DNA of 64,000 nucleotides from Delphinapterus leucas (GCF_002288925.2 NW_022098023.1:30224084-30288083); one strand, 5' to 3'. Counted from the first letter of the stretch, positions 13,272-25,515 are shown. Numbers and translations are program-made. The notes: generated from the sequence alone by a model not told the origin.

Positions 13272-14600
13272 ACCATGGTTCTCAAATGTGGCTGTAGAGC
13301 TCTGGGTTCCCTGAGATGCTTTCAGTGGGTCAGCAAAACTACTTTCATCACGTTAAGGTGTAATGTGTCTTTTTCACTATGTTGACATTTGTACTGCTGG
13401 TCTAAAAGCGATGGTAGATAAAACTGCTGATGCCTTAGCATGAATCAGTGTACTGGCACCAAACTCTACTAGTGGTCACTATTTTGTCACCACCAAGAAT
13501 TCACAGTTAAAAAGAAGGCCAGGTCCATTTGAGAATGTCCTTGATGGATGAGTAGAAATTATTCAATTTATTAAATTTTGTCTCTTGAGAACAAATTTAT
13601 ATTTACATATGTAATATAGGTGACAAAACGGGAACTGCACACTCAAATACAATGGTTGTCTAGAGGAAAAGCATTTGTGCAGTTGTGTGGATGATATTAA
13701 CAGAAGGCATATTTTGATAATATTTAATAAAATGTGTCAAATGTCAACATTTATATAACTCAGTGAACTAATATTTTCCAAAACACCAATGTATGAGTTA
13801 TGAAGTCATGTATTGGTAAAAGATCCATTTGAAGAGCGAGATAAAGAAATGGATTTTTTTTTTTTTTTTGCGGTACGCAGGCCTCTCACTGCTGTGGCCT
13901 CTCCCGCTGCGGAGCACAGGCTCCGGACGCGCAGGCTCAGCGGCCATGGCTCATGGGCCTAGCCGCCCCGCGGCATGTGGGATCTTCCCGGACCGGGTCA
14001 TGAACCTGTGTCCCCTGCATTGGCAGGTGGACTCTCAACCACTGCGCCGCCAGGGAAGCCCAGAAATGGATTTTTAATGGAACAGAGTACAGAAAGTTCA
14101 CTGATATAGCTCTAGATTTTGCATTGCAGCACATCTTTAAGAAACTATCATTTGTTGGATTTGGGGATAGTGTTAATAGAGACTATACACAATTATTAGA
14201 CAAGGTCTTAAAATCCTTCATTTTCCCTATATATATATTTATGTGAGGCTGGAGGCTTTTTTTCTGTACTTGAACCAAAACAACATATTGCAGCAGATTG
14301 AATACAGAAACAGATAAGAAAATCTAGCTGCCTTCTGTTGTCAGACATCAAAGAGATTTGCAAAAATGTTAAACAATATCAATCTTCTCACAAAATTTTG
14401 TTTGGAAAAACTAAACTATCTTTAAAGTAAATACGTCAAGTTCATGTGCAATGATTTGTTGTTATTTTAAATGAACAAATTAATAAATATTTAAAATTTT
14501 CTCACCTGTATTTTCGAAAATGGTAAATATTAATTAACATAACCACACACACAAAAGCTCTTTGAAGTCTCTCAACAGTGTTAAAGAATGAGAATTGCTG
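13272..14600 (+). mobile_element. hAT-Charlie DNA transposon remnant with transposase fragments
   Basis: The ends resemble hAT-Charlie inverted repeats: 'ggttctcaaatg' at the left and 'gagaattgctg' at the right. The right flank 'ttctagaa' fits the hAT target nTCTAGAn; the left flank 'ctctatta' keeps TCTA. The interior shows broken plus-strand transposase sequence: 'actcagtgaactaatatttt', 'ggtaaaagatccattt', and the C-terminal dimerisation region (YLCEAGG, then KRFAKM). The part between about 13680 and 13690 joins segments far apart in related elements, so there is an internal deletion. A CHR SINE at 13854-14061 is inserted in it. Non-functional. Confidence 0.78.
13854..14061 (-). mobile_element. 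CHR-type SINE, short young form
   Basis: Minus-strand copy (T run at the left, head at the right), inserted in the hAT remnant. Target duplication 'agaaatgga' at 13845-13853 and 14062-14070. Confidence 0.95.
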
Positions 14601-14631
14601 TTCTAGAAAGCACTTTAAAAACGATGATAAA

Positions 14632-14841
14632 GGGCTTCCCTGGTGGCGCAGTGGTTGAGAGTCCGCCTGCCGATGCAGGGGACACGGGTTCGTGCCCCGG
14701 TCCGGGAAGATCCCACATGCTGCGGAGTGGCTGGGCCCGTGAGCCATGGCCGCTGGGCCTGCGCGTCCGGAGCCTGTGCGCCGCAACGAGAGAGGCCACA
14801 ACAGTGAGAGGCCCACGCACCGAAAAAAAAAAAAAAAAAAA
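14632..14841 (+). mobile_element. CHR-type SINE, short young form
   Basis: Plus-strand copy with a long A tail. Target duplication '(a/c)cgatgataaag' at 14620-14631 and 14842-14853. It faces the SINE at 13854 in inverted orientation. Confidence 0.95.
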
Positions 14842-15169
14842 CCGATGATAAAGATCCCTAATTATTGAGATGGAAAAGTGCTTAAGCCATGTTTTCAAAC
14901 CGAAAGCGGGGAGGGGTGTGTGTGCGGGGGTCACAAGTCTTTGTGTTTAGAATGATCCTGTTTATTCAAAATTTTATGCTTTAATTATCTGTGCATGAGA
15001 GATATCCAGAGGGTGTTCACTAAAATTTCAGTGGTGGTTATCTCTGGATGAGTATTTTCTTATTTATATTTATCTTTATTATTTTATTTTACAATGAGCA
15101 TATATCATTAAGAATAAACAATAAAGCTATATAAACCCACATTTTCTTATTTTACAGCAGGTGTCATTT

Positions 15170-15545
15170 AAAAAAAAATAGAGCAGAAAGTAATTTTTTT
15201 AAAAAATTTACTTATTTATTTATTTTTGGTTGCGTTGGGTCTTCGTTGCTCTGCACGGGCTTTCTCTAGTTGCGGCGAGCGGGGGCTACTCTTCATTGCA
15301 GTGCATGGGCTTCTCATTGCGGTGGATTCTTGTTGCGTAACACGGGCTCTAGGCACTTGGGCTTCAGTAGTTGCAGCACGTGGGCTCAGTAGCTGTGGCT
15401 TGCAGGCTCTGGAGTGCAGGCTCAGTAGTTGTGGTGCACGGGCTTAGTTGCTCTGCGGCATGTGAGACCTTCCCAGACCAGGGTTTGAACCCGTGTCCCC
15501 TGAATTGGCAGGCGGATTCTTAACCACCACACCACTAGGGAAGTA
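15170..15545 (-). mobile_element. CHR-type SINE, long form
   Basis: Minus-strand copy with an A/T-rich tail at the left and the head at the right. Perfect 12-bp target duplication 'caggtgtcattt' at 15158-15169 and 15546-15557. Confidence 0.95.
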
Positions 15546-16006
15546 CAGGTGTCATTTTTATAAAAACATATGAAACCATATAAAAAGCGTTTGTAAAAAC
15601 TGTTCTTGTAGTGCATTCTTTTTAGACATGCTAAATAGTAGTTGTGGTTTGTGGTCCAAATTCATTGCCCTAAACTTCAATGTAGTCATTTGAATCTACA
15701 TGTTTAAGATGATGTTATTGGTAGCTTGACCTGGTAGATACTTATATTAGATATTTGATAATGCAGCTGTGCATTAAAAACTTTATTAATCTTTTCTTTT
15801 TTTTTGAATTTTATTTATTTTTTTATACAGCAGGTTCTTATTAGTTATCCATTTTATACATATTAGTGTATATACGTCAATCCCAATCTCCCAGTTCATC
15901 ACACCACCACCCCCACGCCACTTTCCCCCCTTGGTATCCATACGTTTCTCCTCTGCATCTGTGTCTCAATTTCTGCCCTGCAAACCAATTCATCTGTACC
16001 ATTTTT

Positions 16007-19000
16007 CTAGGTTCCACATATATGCGTTAATATACGATATTTGTTTTTCTCTTTCTGACTTACTTCACTCTGTATGACAGTCTCTAGATCCATCCACATC
16101 TCTACAAATGACCCAATTTCGTTCCTTTTTATGGCTGAGTAATATTCCATCTTATATATGTACCACATCTTCTTTATCCATTCATCTGTTGATGGGCATT
16201 TAGGTTGCTTCCATGTCCTGGCTATTGTAAATAGTGCTGCAATGAACATTGTGGTACATGTGTCTTTTTGAATTATGGTTTTCTCAGGGTATATGCCCAG
16301 TAGTGGGATTGCTGGATTGTATGGTAATTCTATTTTTAGTTTTTTAAGAAACCTCCATACTGTGCTCCATAGTGGCTGTATCAATTTACATTCCCACCAA
16401 CAGTGCAAGAGGGTTCCCTTTTCTCCACACCCTCTCCAGCGTTTGTTGTTTGTAGATTTTCTGATGATGCCCATTCTGACTGGTGTGAGGTGATACCTCA
16501 TTGTTTTGATTGGCATTTCTCTAATAATTAGCGATGTTGAGCAGCTTTTCACGTGCTTCTTGGCCATCTGTATGTCTTCTTTGGAGAAATGTCTATTTAG
16601 GTCTTCTTCCCATTTTTTGATTGGGTTGTTTGTTTTTTTAATATTGAGCTGCATGAGCTGTTTATATACTTTGGAGATTAATCCTTTGTCTGTTGATTCG
16701 TTAGCAAATATTTTCTCCCATTCTGAGGGTTGTCTTTTCGTCTTGTTTGTAGTTTCCTTTGCTGTGCAAAAACTTTTAAGTTTCATGGGGTCCCATTTGT
16801 TTATTTTTGTTTTTATTTCCATTACTCTAGGAGGTGGATCAAAAAAGATCTTGCTGTGATTTATGTCAAGGAGTGTTCTTCCTATGTTTTCTTCTAAGAG
16901 CTTTATAGTGTCCGGTCTTATTACATTTAGGTTTCTAATCCATTTTGAGTTTATTTTTGTGTATGCTGTTAGGGAGTGTTCTAATTTCATTCTTTTACAT
17001 GTAGCTATCCAGTTCTCCAAGCACCACTTATTGAAGAGACTGTCCTTTCTCCATTATACATGCTTGCCTCCTTTGTCATAGATTAGTTGACCATAGGTGC
17101 GTGGGTTTATCTCTGGGCTTTCTATCTTGTTCCATTGATCTATATTTCTGTTTTTGTGCCAGGACCATATTGTCTTGATTACTGTAGCTTTGTAGTATAG
17201 TCTGAAGTCTGGGAGCCTGAGTCCTCCAGCTCCACTTTTTTCCCTCAAGACCACTTTGGCTCTTTGGGGTCTTTTGTGTCTCCATACAAATTTTAAGATT
17301 TTTTTGTTCTAGTTCTGTAAAAAATGCCATTGGTGATCTGATAGGGTTTGTATTGAATCTGTAGATTGCTTTGGGTAGTATAGTCATTTTTACAATATTG
17401 ATTCTTCCAATCCAAGAACATGGAATATCTCTTCATCTGTTGGTATCATCTTTAATTTCTTTCATCAGTGTTATAGTTTTCTGCATACAGGTCTTTTGTC
17501 TCTCTAGGTAGGTTTATTCCTAGGTATTTTATTCTTTTTGTTGCAGTGNNNNNNNNNNNNNNNNNNNNNNNNNNNNNNNNNNNNNNNNNNNNNNNNNNNN
17601 NNNNNNNNNNNNNNNNNNNNNNNNNNNNNNNNNNNNNNNNNNNNNNNNTTTTAAGATTTTTTTGTTCTAGTTCTGTAAAAAATGCCATTGGTGATCTGAT
17701 AGGGTTTGTATTGAATCTGTAGATTGCTTTGGGTAGTATAGTCATTTTTACAATATTGATTCTTCCAATCCAAGAACATGGAATATCTCTTCATCTGTTG
17801 GTATCATCTTTAATTTCTTTCATCAGTGTTATAGTTTTCTGCATACAGGTCTTTTGTCTCTCTAGGTAGGTTTATTCCTAGGTATTTTATTCTTTTTGTT
17901 GCAGTGGTAAACGGTAGTGTTTCTTTAATTTCACTTTCAGATTTTTCATCATTAGTGTATAGGAATGCAAGAGATTTCTGTGCATTAATTTTGTATCCTC
18001 CAAGTTTACCAAATTCATTGATTAGCTCTAGTAGTTTTCTTGTAGCATCTGTAGGATTCTCTGTGTATAGTATTATGTCATCTGCAGGCAGTGACAGTGT
18101 TACTTCTTCCTTTCCAACTTGGATCCCTTTTATGTCTTTTTCTTTTCTGATTGCTGTGGCTAGGACTTCCAAAAGTATGTTGAATAATAGTGGTAAGAGT
18201 GGACATCATTGTCTTGTTCCTGATCTTAGAGGAAATGCTTTCAGTTTTTCACCATTGAGAATGATGTTTGCTGTGGGTTTGTACTGTATGGCCTTCATTA
18301 TGTTGAGGGAGGTTCCCTCTATGCCCACTTTCTGGACAGTTTTTATCATAAATGGGTGTTGAATTTTGTCAAAAGCTTTTTCTGCATCTATTGAGATGAT
18401 CATATTGTTTTCCTTCTTCAATTTGTTAATATGGTGTATGACATTGATTGATTTGCATGTATTGAAGAATCCTTGCATCCCTGGGATAAGTCCCACTTGA
18501 TCATGGTGTATGATCCTTTTAATGTGTTGTTGGATTCTGTTTGCTAGTATTTTGTTGAGGATTTTTGCATCTATATTCATCAGTGATATTGGTCTGTAAT
18601 TTTCTTTTTTTGTAGTATCTTTGTCTGGTTTTGGTATCAGGGTGATGGTGGCCTCATAGAATGAGTTTGGGAGTGTTCCTTCCTCTGCAATTTTTTGGAA
18701 GAGTTTGAGAAGGATGGGTGTTAGCTCTTCTCTAAATGTTTGATAGATTTCACCTGTGTAGCCATCTCGTTCTGGACTTTTGTTGGCTGCAAGATTATTA
18801 ATCACAGTTTCAATTTTATTACTTGTGATTGGTCTGCTCATATTTTCTATTTCTTACTTGTTCAGTCTTGGAAGGTTATACCTTTCTAAGAATTTGTCCA
18901 TTTCTTCCAGGTTTTGCATTTTATTGGCACAGAGTTGCTTGTAGCAGTCTCTTAGGATGCTTTGTATTTCTATGGTGTCTGTTGTAACTGCTCCTTTTTC

Positions 19001-20185
19001 ATTTCTAATTTTATTGATTTGTGTCCTCTCCCTCTTTTCCTTGATGAGTCTGGCTAATGGTTTATCAATTTTGTTTATCTTCTCAAACAACCAGCTTTTA
19101 GTTTGATTAATCTTTGCTATTGTTTTCTTTGTTTCAATTTCATTTATTTCTGCTTTGATCTTTATGATTTGTTTCCTTCTACTAAGTTTGCGTTTTTTTG
19201 TTGTTGTTGTTCTTCTTTCACTGGTTCTTTTAGGTGTAAGGGTAGATTGTTTATTTGAGATTTTTCTTGTTTCTAGAAGTAGGATTGTATTGCTATAAAC
19301 TTCCCTCTTAGAACTGCTTTTGCTGCATCCCATAGGTTTTGGATCATCACGTTTTCATTGTCATTTGTCTCTAGGTATTTTTTGATTTCCTCTTTGATTT
19401 CTTCAGTGATCTCTTGGTTATTCATCACGTATTGTTTAGCGTCTATGTGTTTGTGTTTTGTACATTTTTTCCCCTGTAATTCATTTCTAATCTCACAGCC
19501 TTGTGGTCAGAAAAGATGCTTGATTTCATTTCATGTTTCTTAAATTTAGTGAGGCTTGATTTGTGACCCAAGATGTGATCTATCTTGGAGAATGTTCTGT
19601 GCGCACTTGAGAAGAAAGTGTAATCTGCTGTTTTTGGATGGAATGTCCTGTAAATATCAATCAATTCTATCTGGTCTATTGTGTCATTTAACGCTTGTGT
19701 TTCCTTATTAAGTTTCTGTTTGGATGATCTGTCCATTGGTGAAAGTGGGGTGTTAAAGTCCCCCACTATTATTGTGTTACTGTCGATTTCCTCTTTCATA
19801 GCTGTTTGCAGTTGCCTTATGTATTGAGGTGCTCCTATGTTGGGTGCATATATATTTATAATTGATATATCTTCTTGGATTGATCCCTTCATCATTATGT
19901 AGTGTCCTTCCTTGTCTCTTGTAACATTTCTTATTTTAAAGTCTATTTTATCTCATATGAGTGTTGCTACTCCAGCTTTTTTTGATTTCCATTTGTATGG
20001 AATATCTTTTTCCATCCCCTCACTTTCATTCTGTATGTGTCCCTAGGTCTGAATTGGGTCTCTTGTAGACAGCATATATATAGGTCTTGTTTCTGTATCC
20101 TTTCAGCGAGCTTGTGTCTTTTGTTTGGAGCATTTAATCCACTCACGTCTAAGGTAATTATTGATATGTTTGTTCCTATTATCAT
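16007..20185 (-). pseudogene. L1 ORF2 remnant (endonuclease, reverse transcriptase, C-terminal domain)
   Basis: Reading the minus strand from 20185, the fragments appear in L1 ORF2 order. The APE-type endonuclease starts with ISIITLDVSGLNAP and LQETQF; VGDFNTPLSP and SDHKAV follow at 19443-19895. The RT fingers and palm (18206-18841) include [10 protein letters not shown]. The catalytic box region at 17810-18172 reads LPADDIILY, so the usual F/YADD has Pro in its first position. The longest intact piece is the C-terminal 337 residues (16007-17020). Corrected for the duplicated flank, the length is about 1274 codons, which matches L1 ORF2. At least six frameshifts or stops interrupt it. Confidence 0.93.
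17549..17648. other. Assembly gap (100 N) with falsely duplicated flanks
   Basis: Exactly 100 N bases, the usual placeholder for a gap of unknown size. The 258 bases to the left (17291-17548) are identical to the 258 bases starting immediately to the right (17649-17906). This is best explained by two overlapping contig ends that were not merged. The gap lies inside the ORF2 remnant of an L1 element. Confidence 0.97.
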
Positions 20186-20289
20186 TTTCTTAATTGTTTT
20201 GGGTTTGTTTTTGTAGGTCCTGTTCTTCTCTTGTGTTTCCCACTTAGAGAAGTTCCTTTAGCATTTGTTTTCGAGCTGGTTTGGTGGTG

Positions 20290-21164
20290 CCGAATTCTCT
20301 TAGCTTTTGCTTGTCTGTAAAACCTTTTGATTTCTCCATCGAATCTGAATGAGATTCTTGCCGGGTAATCTTGGTTGTAGGTTCTTCCCTTTCATCACTT
20401 TAAATATGTCATGCCACTCCCTTCTGGCTTGTAGAGTTTCTGCTGAGAAATTAGCTGTTAATCTTATGGGAGTTCCCGTGTATGTTACTTGTCATTTTTC
20501 CCTTGCTGCTTTCAATAATTTTTCTTTGTCTTTCATTTTTGACAATTTGATTACTATGTGTCTCAGCATGTCTATCCTTGGGTTTATCCTGCCTGGGACT
20601 CTCTGCACTTCCTCGACTTGGGTGGCTATTTCCTTTTCCATGTTAGGGAAGTTTTTGACTATAATCTCTGCAAATATTCTCTCGGGTCCTTTCTCTCTCT
20701 TCTCCTTCTGGGACCCCTATAATATGAATGTTGTTGCGTTTAATGTTGTCCCAGAGGTCTCTTAGGCTGTCTTCATTTCTTTTCATTCTTTTTTCTTTAT
20801 TCTGTTCCGCGGCAGTGCATTCCACCGTTCTGTCTTCCAGGTCACTTATGCTTTCCTCTGCCTCAGTTATGCTGCTATTAATTCCTTCTAGTGTATTTTT
20901 CATTTCAGTTATTATGTTGTTCATCTCTGTCTGTTTGTCCTTTAATTCTTCTGTTTGTTTGTTCTGTAATTCTTCTAAGTCTTTGAAACATTTCTTGCAC
21001 CTTCTCGATCTTTGTCTCCATTCTTTTCCGAGGTCCTGGATCATCTTCACTATCATTATTCTGAATTCTTTTTCTGGAAGGTTGTCTATCTCCACTTCAT
21101 TTAGTTGTTTTTCTAGTGTTTTATCTTGTTCCTTCATCTGGTACATAGCCCTCTGCCTTTGCAT
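20290..21164 (-). pseudogene. L1 ORF1 remnant (RNA-binding chaperone)
   Basis: The minus-strand frame from 21164 starts MQRQRAMYQMKEQ. It has a long charged coiled-coil stretch (ELQNKQTEELKDKQTEMN, then DLEDRTVE) and the ORF1 signature NIHIIGVPEGEE near the start of the RNA-recognition part. This frame stops at 20643. The remaining C-terminal part is recognisable in other frames down to about 20290. L1 ORF1p coats L1 RNA as a trimer; this copy is broken. Confidence 0.85.
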
Positions 21165-22041
21165 CTTGTCTATCTTTCTGTGAATGTGGTTTTTGTTCCA
21201 CAGGTTGCAGGACTGTAGTTCTTCTTGCTTCTGCTGTCTGCCCTCTGGTGGATGAGGCTATCTAAGAGGCTTGTGCAAGTTTCAAGTTTCCTGATGGGAG
21301 GGACTGGTGGTGGGTAGAGCTGGCTGTTGCTCTGGTGGGCAGAACTCAGTAAAACTTTAATCTCCTTGTCCGCTGATGGGTTGGGCTGGGTTCCCTCCCT
21401 CTTGAGTGTTCAGCCTGAGGTGACCCAACACTGGAGTCTACCTGGGGTCTTTCGTGGGGCTAATGGGACTCTGGAAGGGCTCATGCCAAGGAATACTTCC
21501 CAGAACTTCTCCTGCCAATGTCCTTGTCCTCACGGAGAGACATAGCCAACCCCTGCCTCTGCAGGAGACCCTCCAACACTAGCAGGTAGGTCTGGTTCAG
21601 TCTCCTATGGGGTCACTGCTCCTTCCCCTGGGTCCCGATGCGCACACTACTTTGTGTGTGCCCTCCAGGAGTGGAGTTTCTGTTTCCCCCAATCCTGTTG
21701 AAGTTCTACAATCAAATCCCACTAGCCTTCAAAGTCTGTTTCTCAAGAATTCCTCCTCCCATTGCCGGACCCCCAGGTTGGGAAGCCTGACGTGGGGCTC
21801 AGAACCTTCACCCCAGTGGGTGGACTTCTGTGGTATAAGTGTTCTCCAGTTTGTGAGTCACCCACCCAGCAGTTATGGGATTTGATTTTATTGGGATTGC
21901 GCCCCTCCTACCGTCTCACTGTGGCTTCTCCTTTGTCTTTGGATGTGGGGTATCTTTTTCGGTGAGTTCCAGTGTCTTCCTGTTGATGATTGTTCAGCAG
22001 TTAGTTGTGATTCCGGTGCTCTCGTAAGAGGGAATCTTTCC
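21165..22041 (-). promoter_or_regulatory. L1 5' UTR
   Basis: A region of about 880 bp upstream of ORF1, more GC-rich than the surroundings, without coding signal. By position this is the L1 5' UTR, which in active elements carries the Pol II promoter. No function can be claimed for this decayed copy. Confidence 0.7.
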
Positions 22042-22289
22042 TAATCTTTTTGTTTTCCATCTGTTATTTGTGGATAAACCTTGTAAGAGAGAATAAGAGT
22101 GATGATGTTTATGAAAACACTGCAAATAGTTTAAGATCAAAGCAGGCCATGGCAGCTTTGTGGTGTATATAGCTAATGATAAGGAAACCCAGTGTTTGAT
22201 ATCAGCTTCCTGTTATTATGAAAACTACTTTGATCTTATCCTTCTCTCAAGGTTGGAAATTGTCATCTTCACTTTCTTGATCCAGTTAA

Positions 22290-22475
22290 TGTGATTTAGT
22301 GTGTGGTTATGTAAATCTGCAGAATCTATGACAATTTCTTATCCGTAAAATGAGGATAATAATAGAATTAGCTCAAAGGATGGTTGTGAGGATTAAAGGA
22401 AATAAAATGTATAAAGTATGTAGAACAGCACCTGGCATATATAACAGGTACTCGATCAATGTTAGCTTTTATTTT
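22290..22475 (+). repeat. MIR remnant
   Basis: Ordered MIR words: 'cgtaaaatgaggataataat', 'ggttgtgaggattaaagg' and 'gaacagcacctggcatat'. Plus orientation. Confidence 0.75.
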
Positions 22476-23326
22476 CTAGAAAGTGCACAGAATAAGTCCA
22501 CAGCAAATATTACTTATAAAGAGCTGACATTCCCCAATATTCATTTATAGGTTGTTCCTGTTTTGCATTAGTGATGACTATGCAAAGCCTCTTATCATGT
22601 TTTCCTTTTGGTGTAGACACCTGCTTTTCAGGTGGCATTCATAATTTGATTAGTACTATTTTCCCAAATGAAGATGCTCTGGGTTCGGGCAAGAACCTAT
22701 TTAGTATTCTGATCTAGGAAGGTGGGCAGAACCACCGTTTTCTCTTTATTTGTTTGCTCATTCATTTGTTCACTCATTTTGCAGACATATATTGAGTGTG
22801 AGCCATATGTGCTAAGCTTTGTTGTATGGACAGAGAAAAAGGTATGAGACACATCTGTGAGACAGATGCCATTGGGTAACTAAAAATAATATGTTAAGTG
22901 CCCTTCGTGCGGAAGCAGTGGATGCTGTGGTTGATTTGGAAGGGTGTGTTAAGGCTGCTGGGCTCCTGGGTCAGGCACCAGTTGGAAAGGGCTCTGGAGG
23001 GAAATATTCCTACAGGGAATTGTGTTAGTCAGAGGGGAATGTGGGCAAAGGGCCTCCCAGGCTGAAGAGCAGCGTGGCTTTGTCCTCCATCACACTTGTT
23101 CCTGTTCTCTGAGGGCATCTTATCTCTACTGATAGGCCTGAGAGGCGGTTATGCCCTAGAGGCAGTTTTCAGGGCAGATTATTAGTCATGCTCTTATGTT
23201 CTTCACATTCTGTTCACTAAGCTGAAAGACAGCATTTGTGTTTATCTGGTGTTTATAGGTCATCAAAATATTTAGGAGTATTTAAGAAAGGCAAGGAGGT
23301 TTCTGAAAGATTTTTCCTTAGGTTGT

Positions 23327-23592
23327 TTTTTTTAAACATCTTTATTGGAGTATAATTGCTTTACAATGTTGTGTTAGTTTGTGTTGTACAACAAGTGAAT
23401 CAGCTATAAGTATATATATATTCCCCATATCCCCTCCCTTTTGCATCTCCCTCCCACCCTCCCTATCCCACCCCTCTAGGTCATCACAAAGCCCTGAGCT
23501 GAGCTCCCTGTGCTATGCAGCTGCTTCCCATTAGCCATCCATTTTACATTTGGTAGTGTATATATGTCAATGTTACTCTCTCATTTAGTCCT
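23327..23592 (-). mobile_element. L1 3' end fragment
   Basis: Reverse-complement L1 3' UTR: 'catctttattggagtataat', 'ccccatatcccctccc', then 'tttggtagtgtatatatgtc'. 5'-truncated, about 265 bp. Confidence 0.93.
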
Positions 23593-24375
23593 TAGGTTTT
23601 TTTAATCATACCGTAACTTGAGTTTTTTTGTTTGTTTGTGTGCTTTGTTTTTTTATAATTATAAGTTATTTTTGTTTGTTTATTTCAGAAACATTGCAGG
23701 AATAACCTCTCTCAAAAATTTTTTTCCTGAATCAGCCCACAGACTTGTAGATTATTCACAAGAAAACCATTTAACTGATATTTGTGTAAGGAAATATTTT
23801 TATTGTAATTGAGTTTTCAAAAATGTTTGCTCATATTCTTATCTTTTGCAGTAGCATGTCTTTTCACTGTTTTTTGTTTTTTGTTTTTTTCCCATTCATC
23901 TCTTCATGTTGCCAAATTGAAGTAGAGTTTTCAAGAAACTGGAGAGTTCCTGCCAGGTTGACTTGAAGCAGTGCTGCAGGGTTGTCCAGGAAGTAATACA
24001 GTAACTCACTGGAGATAAGTTAAGAAATGGGTTAAGAGCAGGAGATGAGACAGAATAGTTCAGGGAAGCGAACAGACTGTGCATCTAGGAAATAGATAAT
24101 GAAATAAGAGAGTTTTAAGCAAGGAATTTTAGAATCTTGTAGGAGACACAAGGAAGAAGACAAATTACAGGCAAGTCAGAACATAAGTACCATGAGGTTA
24201 AAAACAAAATGTTCTAGCAGTTTATTAAGGAAATGTTTATTGAGTGCCAACTGTATGCCTTGGGTGGGAGGGAGATCGTTTCTATTTAAAGAATTCAGGA
24301 TAGGCTTTTGATAGAGTTCCTAACATTTAACTTTCCCTTGAAGGGTATATAGGGAATAGAATTCTAAAGCAGTGC

Positions 24376-24460
24376 TGTCTAATTGAAATATAATGTGAGT
24401 CACATATGTCATTTAAAAAGTTCTAGAAACCACTTTAACAGAAGCAAAAAGGTGGTTAAA
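24376..24460 (+). repeat. Left part of an ancient repeat split by later insertions
   Basis: The sequence 'gtgctgtctaattgaaatat' to 'aacagaagcaaaaagg' resembles the start of a common mammalian repeat. What I recognise as its continuation lies at 30505-30680, beyond the L1 fragment and the retrovirus. Family not named. Confidence 0.4.
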
Positions 24461-24464
24461 AAGT

Positions 24465-24743
24465 ACAAACTTCCAGCTATAAGATAAATGTCATGTTGAT
24501 GTAATGTATAGTATGGACATTGTAGTTAATAACACTGTATTATATTATTGAAAGTTGTTAAAAGAGTAGATCTTAAAAGTTTTCATCACAAGAGAAAAAC
24601 ATTTTGTAAGTTATATATGGTGATGGATGTTAACTAGACTTATATCCGGATCATTTCACAATATATGCAAATATCGAATCATTATGATGTATACCTGAAA
24701 CTAATATAATGTTGTATGTTAATATATCTAAAAAAAAAAAATA
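24465..24743 (+). mobile_element. L1 3' end fragment (older family)
   Basis: Plus-strand L1 3' UTR: 'ggtgatggatgttaactaga', 'caaatatcgaatcattatga', 'acctgaaactaatataatg', ending in an A run at 24730-24741. The retrovirus begins four bases later. Confidence 0.85.
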
Positions 24744-24747
24744 CTTC

Positions 24748-24955
24748 TGAAACAGGAGGTGGGGGGCAGGGCACAACCTTTGAAAGAATAACATAGCCCA
24801 AGGACATGACATAAACTGATTAAAACCAAATGGGTCCAAGATGGCGGACAAGTCGACTTCCACTAGACCTTGAGCCTCAGTATACACTCACTGTAACACA
24901 TCAGCAAGCTAAATGACACACCCACAGGCGCCATGACGTTCCAAGGATCCGTAAG
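24748..24955 (+). repeat. 5' LTR of the endogenous retrovirus, incomplete
   Basis: About 207 bp match the first part of the 3' LTR with roughly ten differences. After 'ccaaggatcc' the two diverge completely. The rest of U3, R and U5 is not found here; 24956-25500 is not LTR-like and no primer-binding site could be located. Confidence 0.85.
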
Positions 24956-25515
24956 TTAGGCCTTGGTCCTAAAGAGGCCCATGGGATGCCACGAACCAGG
25001 CATACTGGGGAGGATGCTCTGCCGATGTCTGCTCATTTTTGACCGGGTCAACCCCGTATACTTATGCACATTCAACAGCAGGTCCAGGATAGAATTGTTA
25101 ATCTCTGTAATCTTCTCCTTGACTCTGAGGTTTTTCTCCTACATTCTTGCATTCTTATTCATTCCTGTTCTATTTCTTTCTTCCTTCTGTGAACCCCAGA
25201 AGACCTGTGTGACCACCAAGGTGTACTTTTTATTGCTTTTACTCCCTTCCCTCTGACCCTTACAAATGCTGCCCCTTAATTCCCAACTTATAGCTAGACC
25301 AACTCTTGCTCATCGTCAACATTGTTGGGGATCTCTTCTGTGCCATTTCTTTGTGACTTTTAGGGCACTAACACCTGGTTGGGAGATTACCTTGGAAGGG
25401 ATAGCATCTAAAATTGTAAGTGCAAATCTTGACTAAATTGCGCAGTGGATTTTGACTTAAGAGTGGAATTTTGGATAGCTCGGGAGTTAGAGACGTCACC
25501 TCAGGCTTGTCTGAA

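Larger units (their letters stand above)
15796..22041 (-). mobile_element. LINE-1, nearly full length, inactive
   Basis: A minus-strand L1 with its A-rich 3' end at the left and its 5' UTR at the right. It carries remnants of ORF1 and ORF2. A likely target duplication 'taatctttt' lies at 15787-15795 and 22042-22050. After removing the gap and the duplicated flank (358 bp) the element is about 5.9 kb, close to the 6+ kb of a complete mammalian L1. Both ORFs contain several stops or frameshifts, so it cannot retrotranspose by itself. Confidence 0.93.

Noticed and set aside
14581..14934. 117-codon minus-strand frame and similar frames with 'PLPLRSTGSG' or 'AREPWPLSLR' text
   Set aside because: These recur at every CHR SINE and are translations of the repeat.
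16007..17020. 337-codon minus-strand open frame, the longest in the window
   Set aside because: It is the L1 ORF2 C-terminus, not a host gene.
17452..17745. Open frame running through the N gap
   Set aside because: An artefact of translating across unknown bases and a duplicated contig end.
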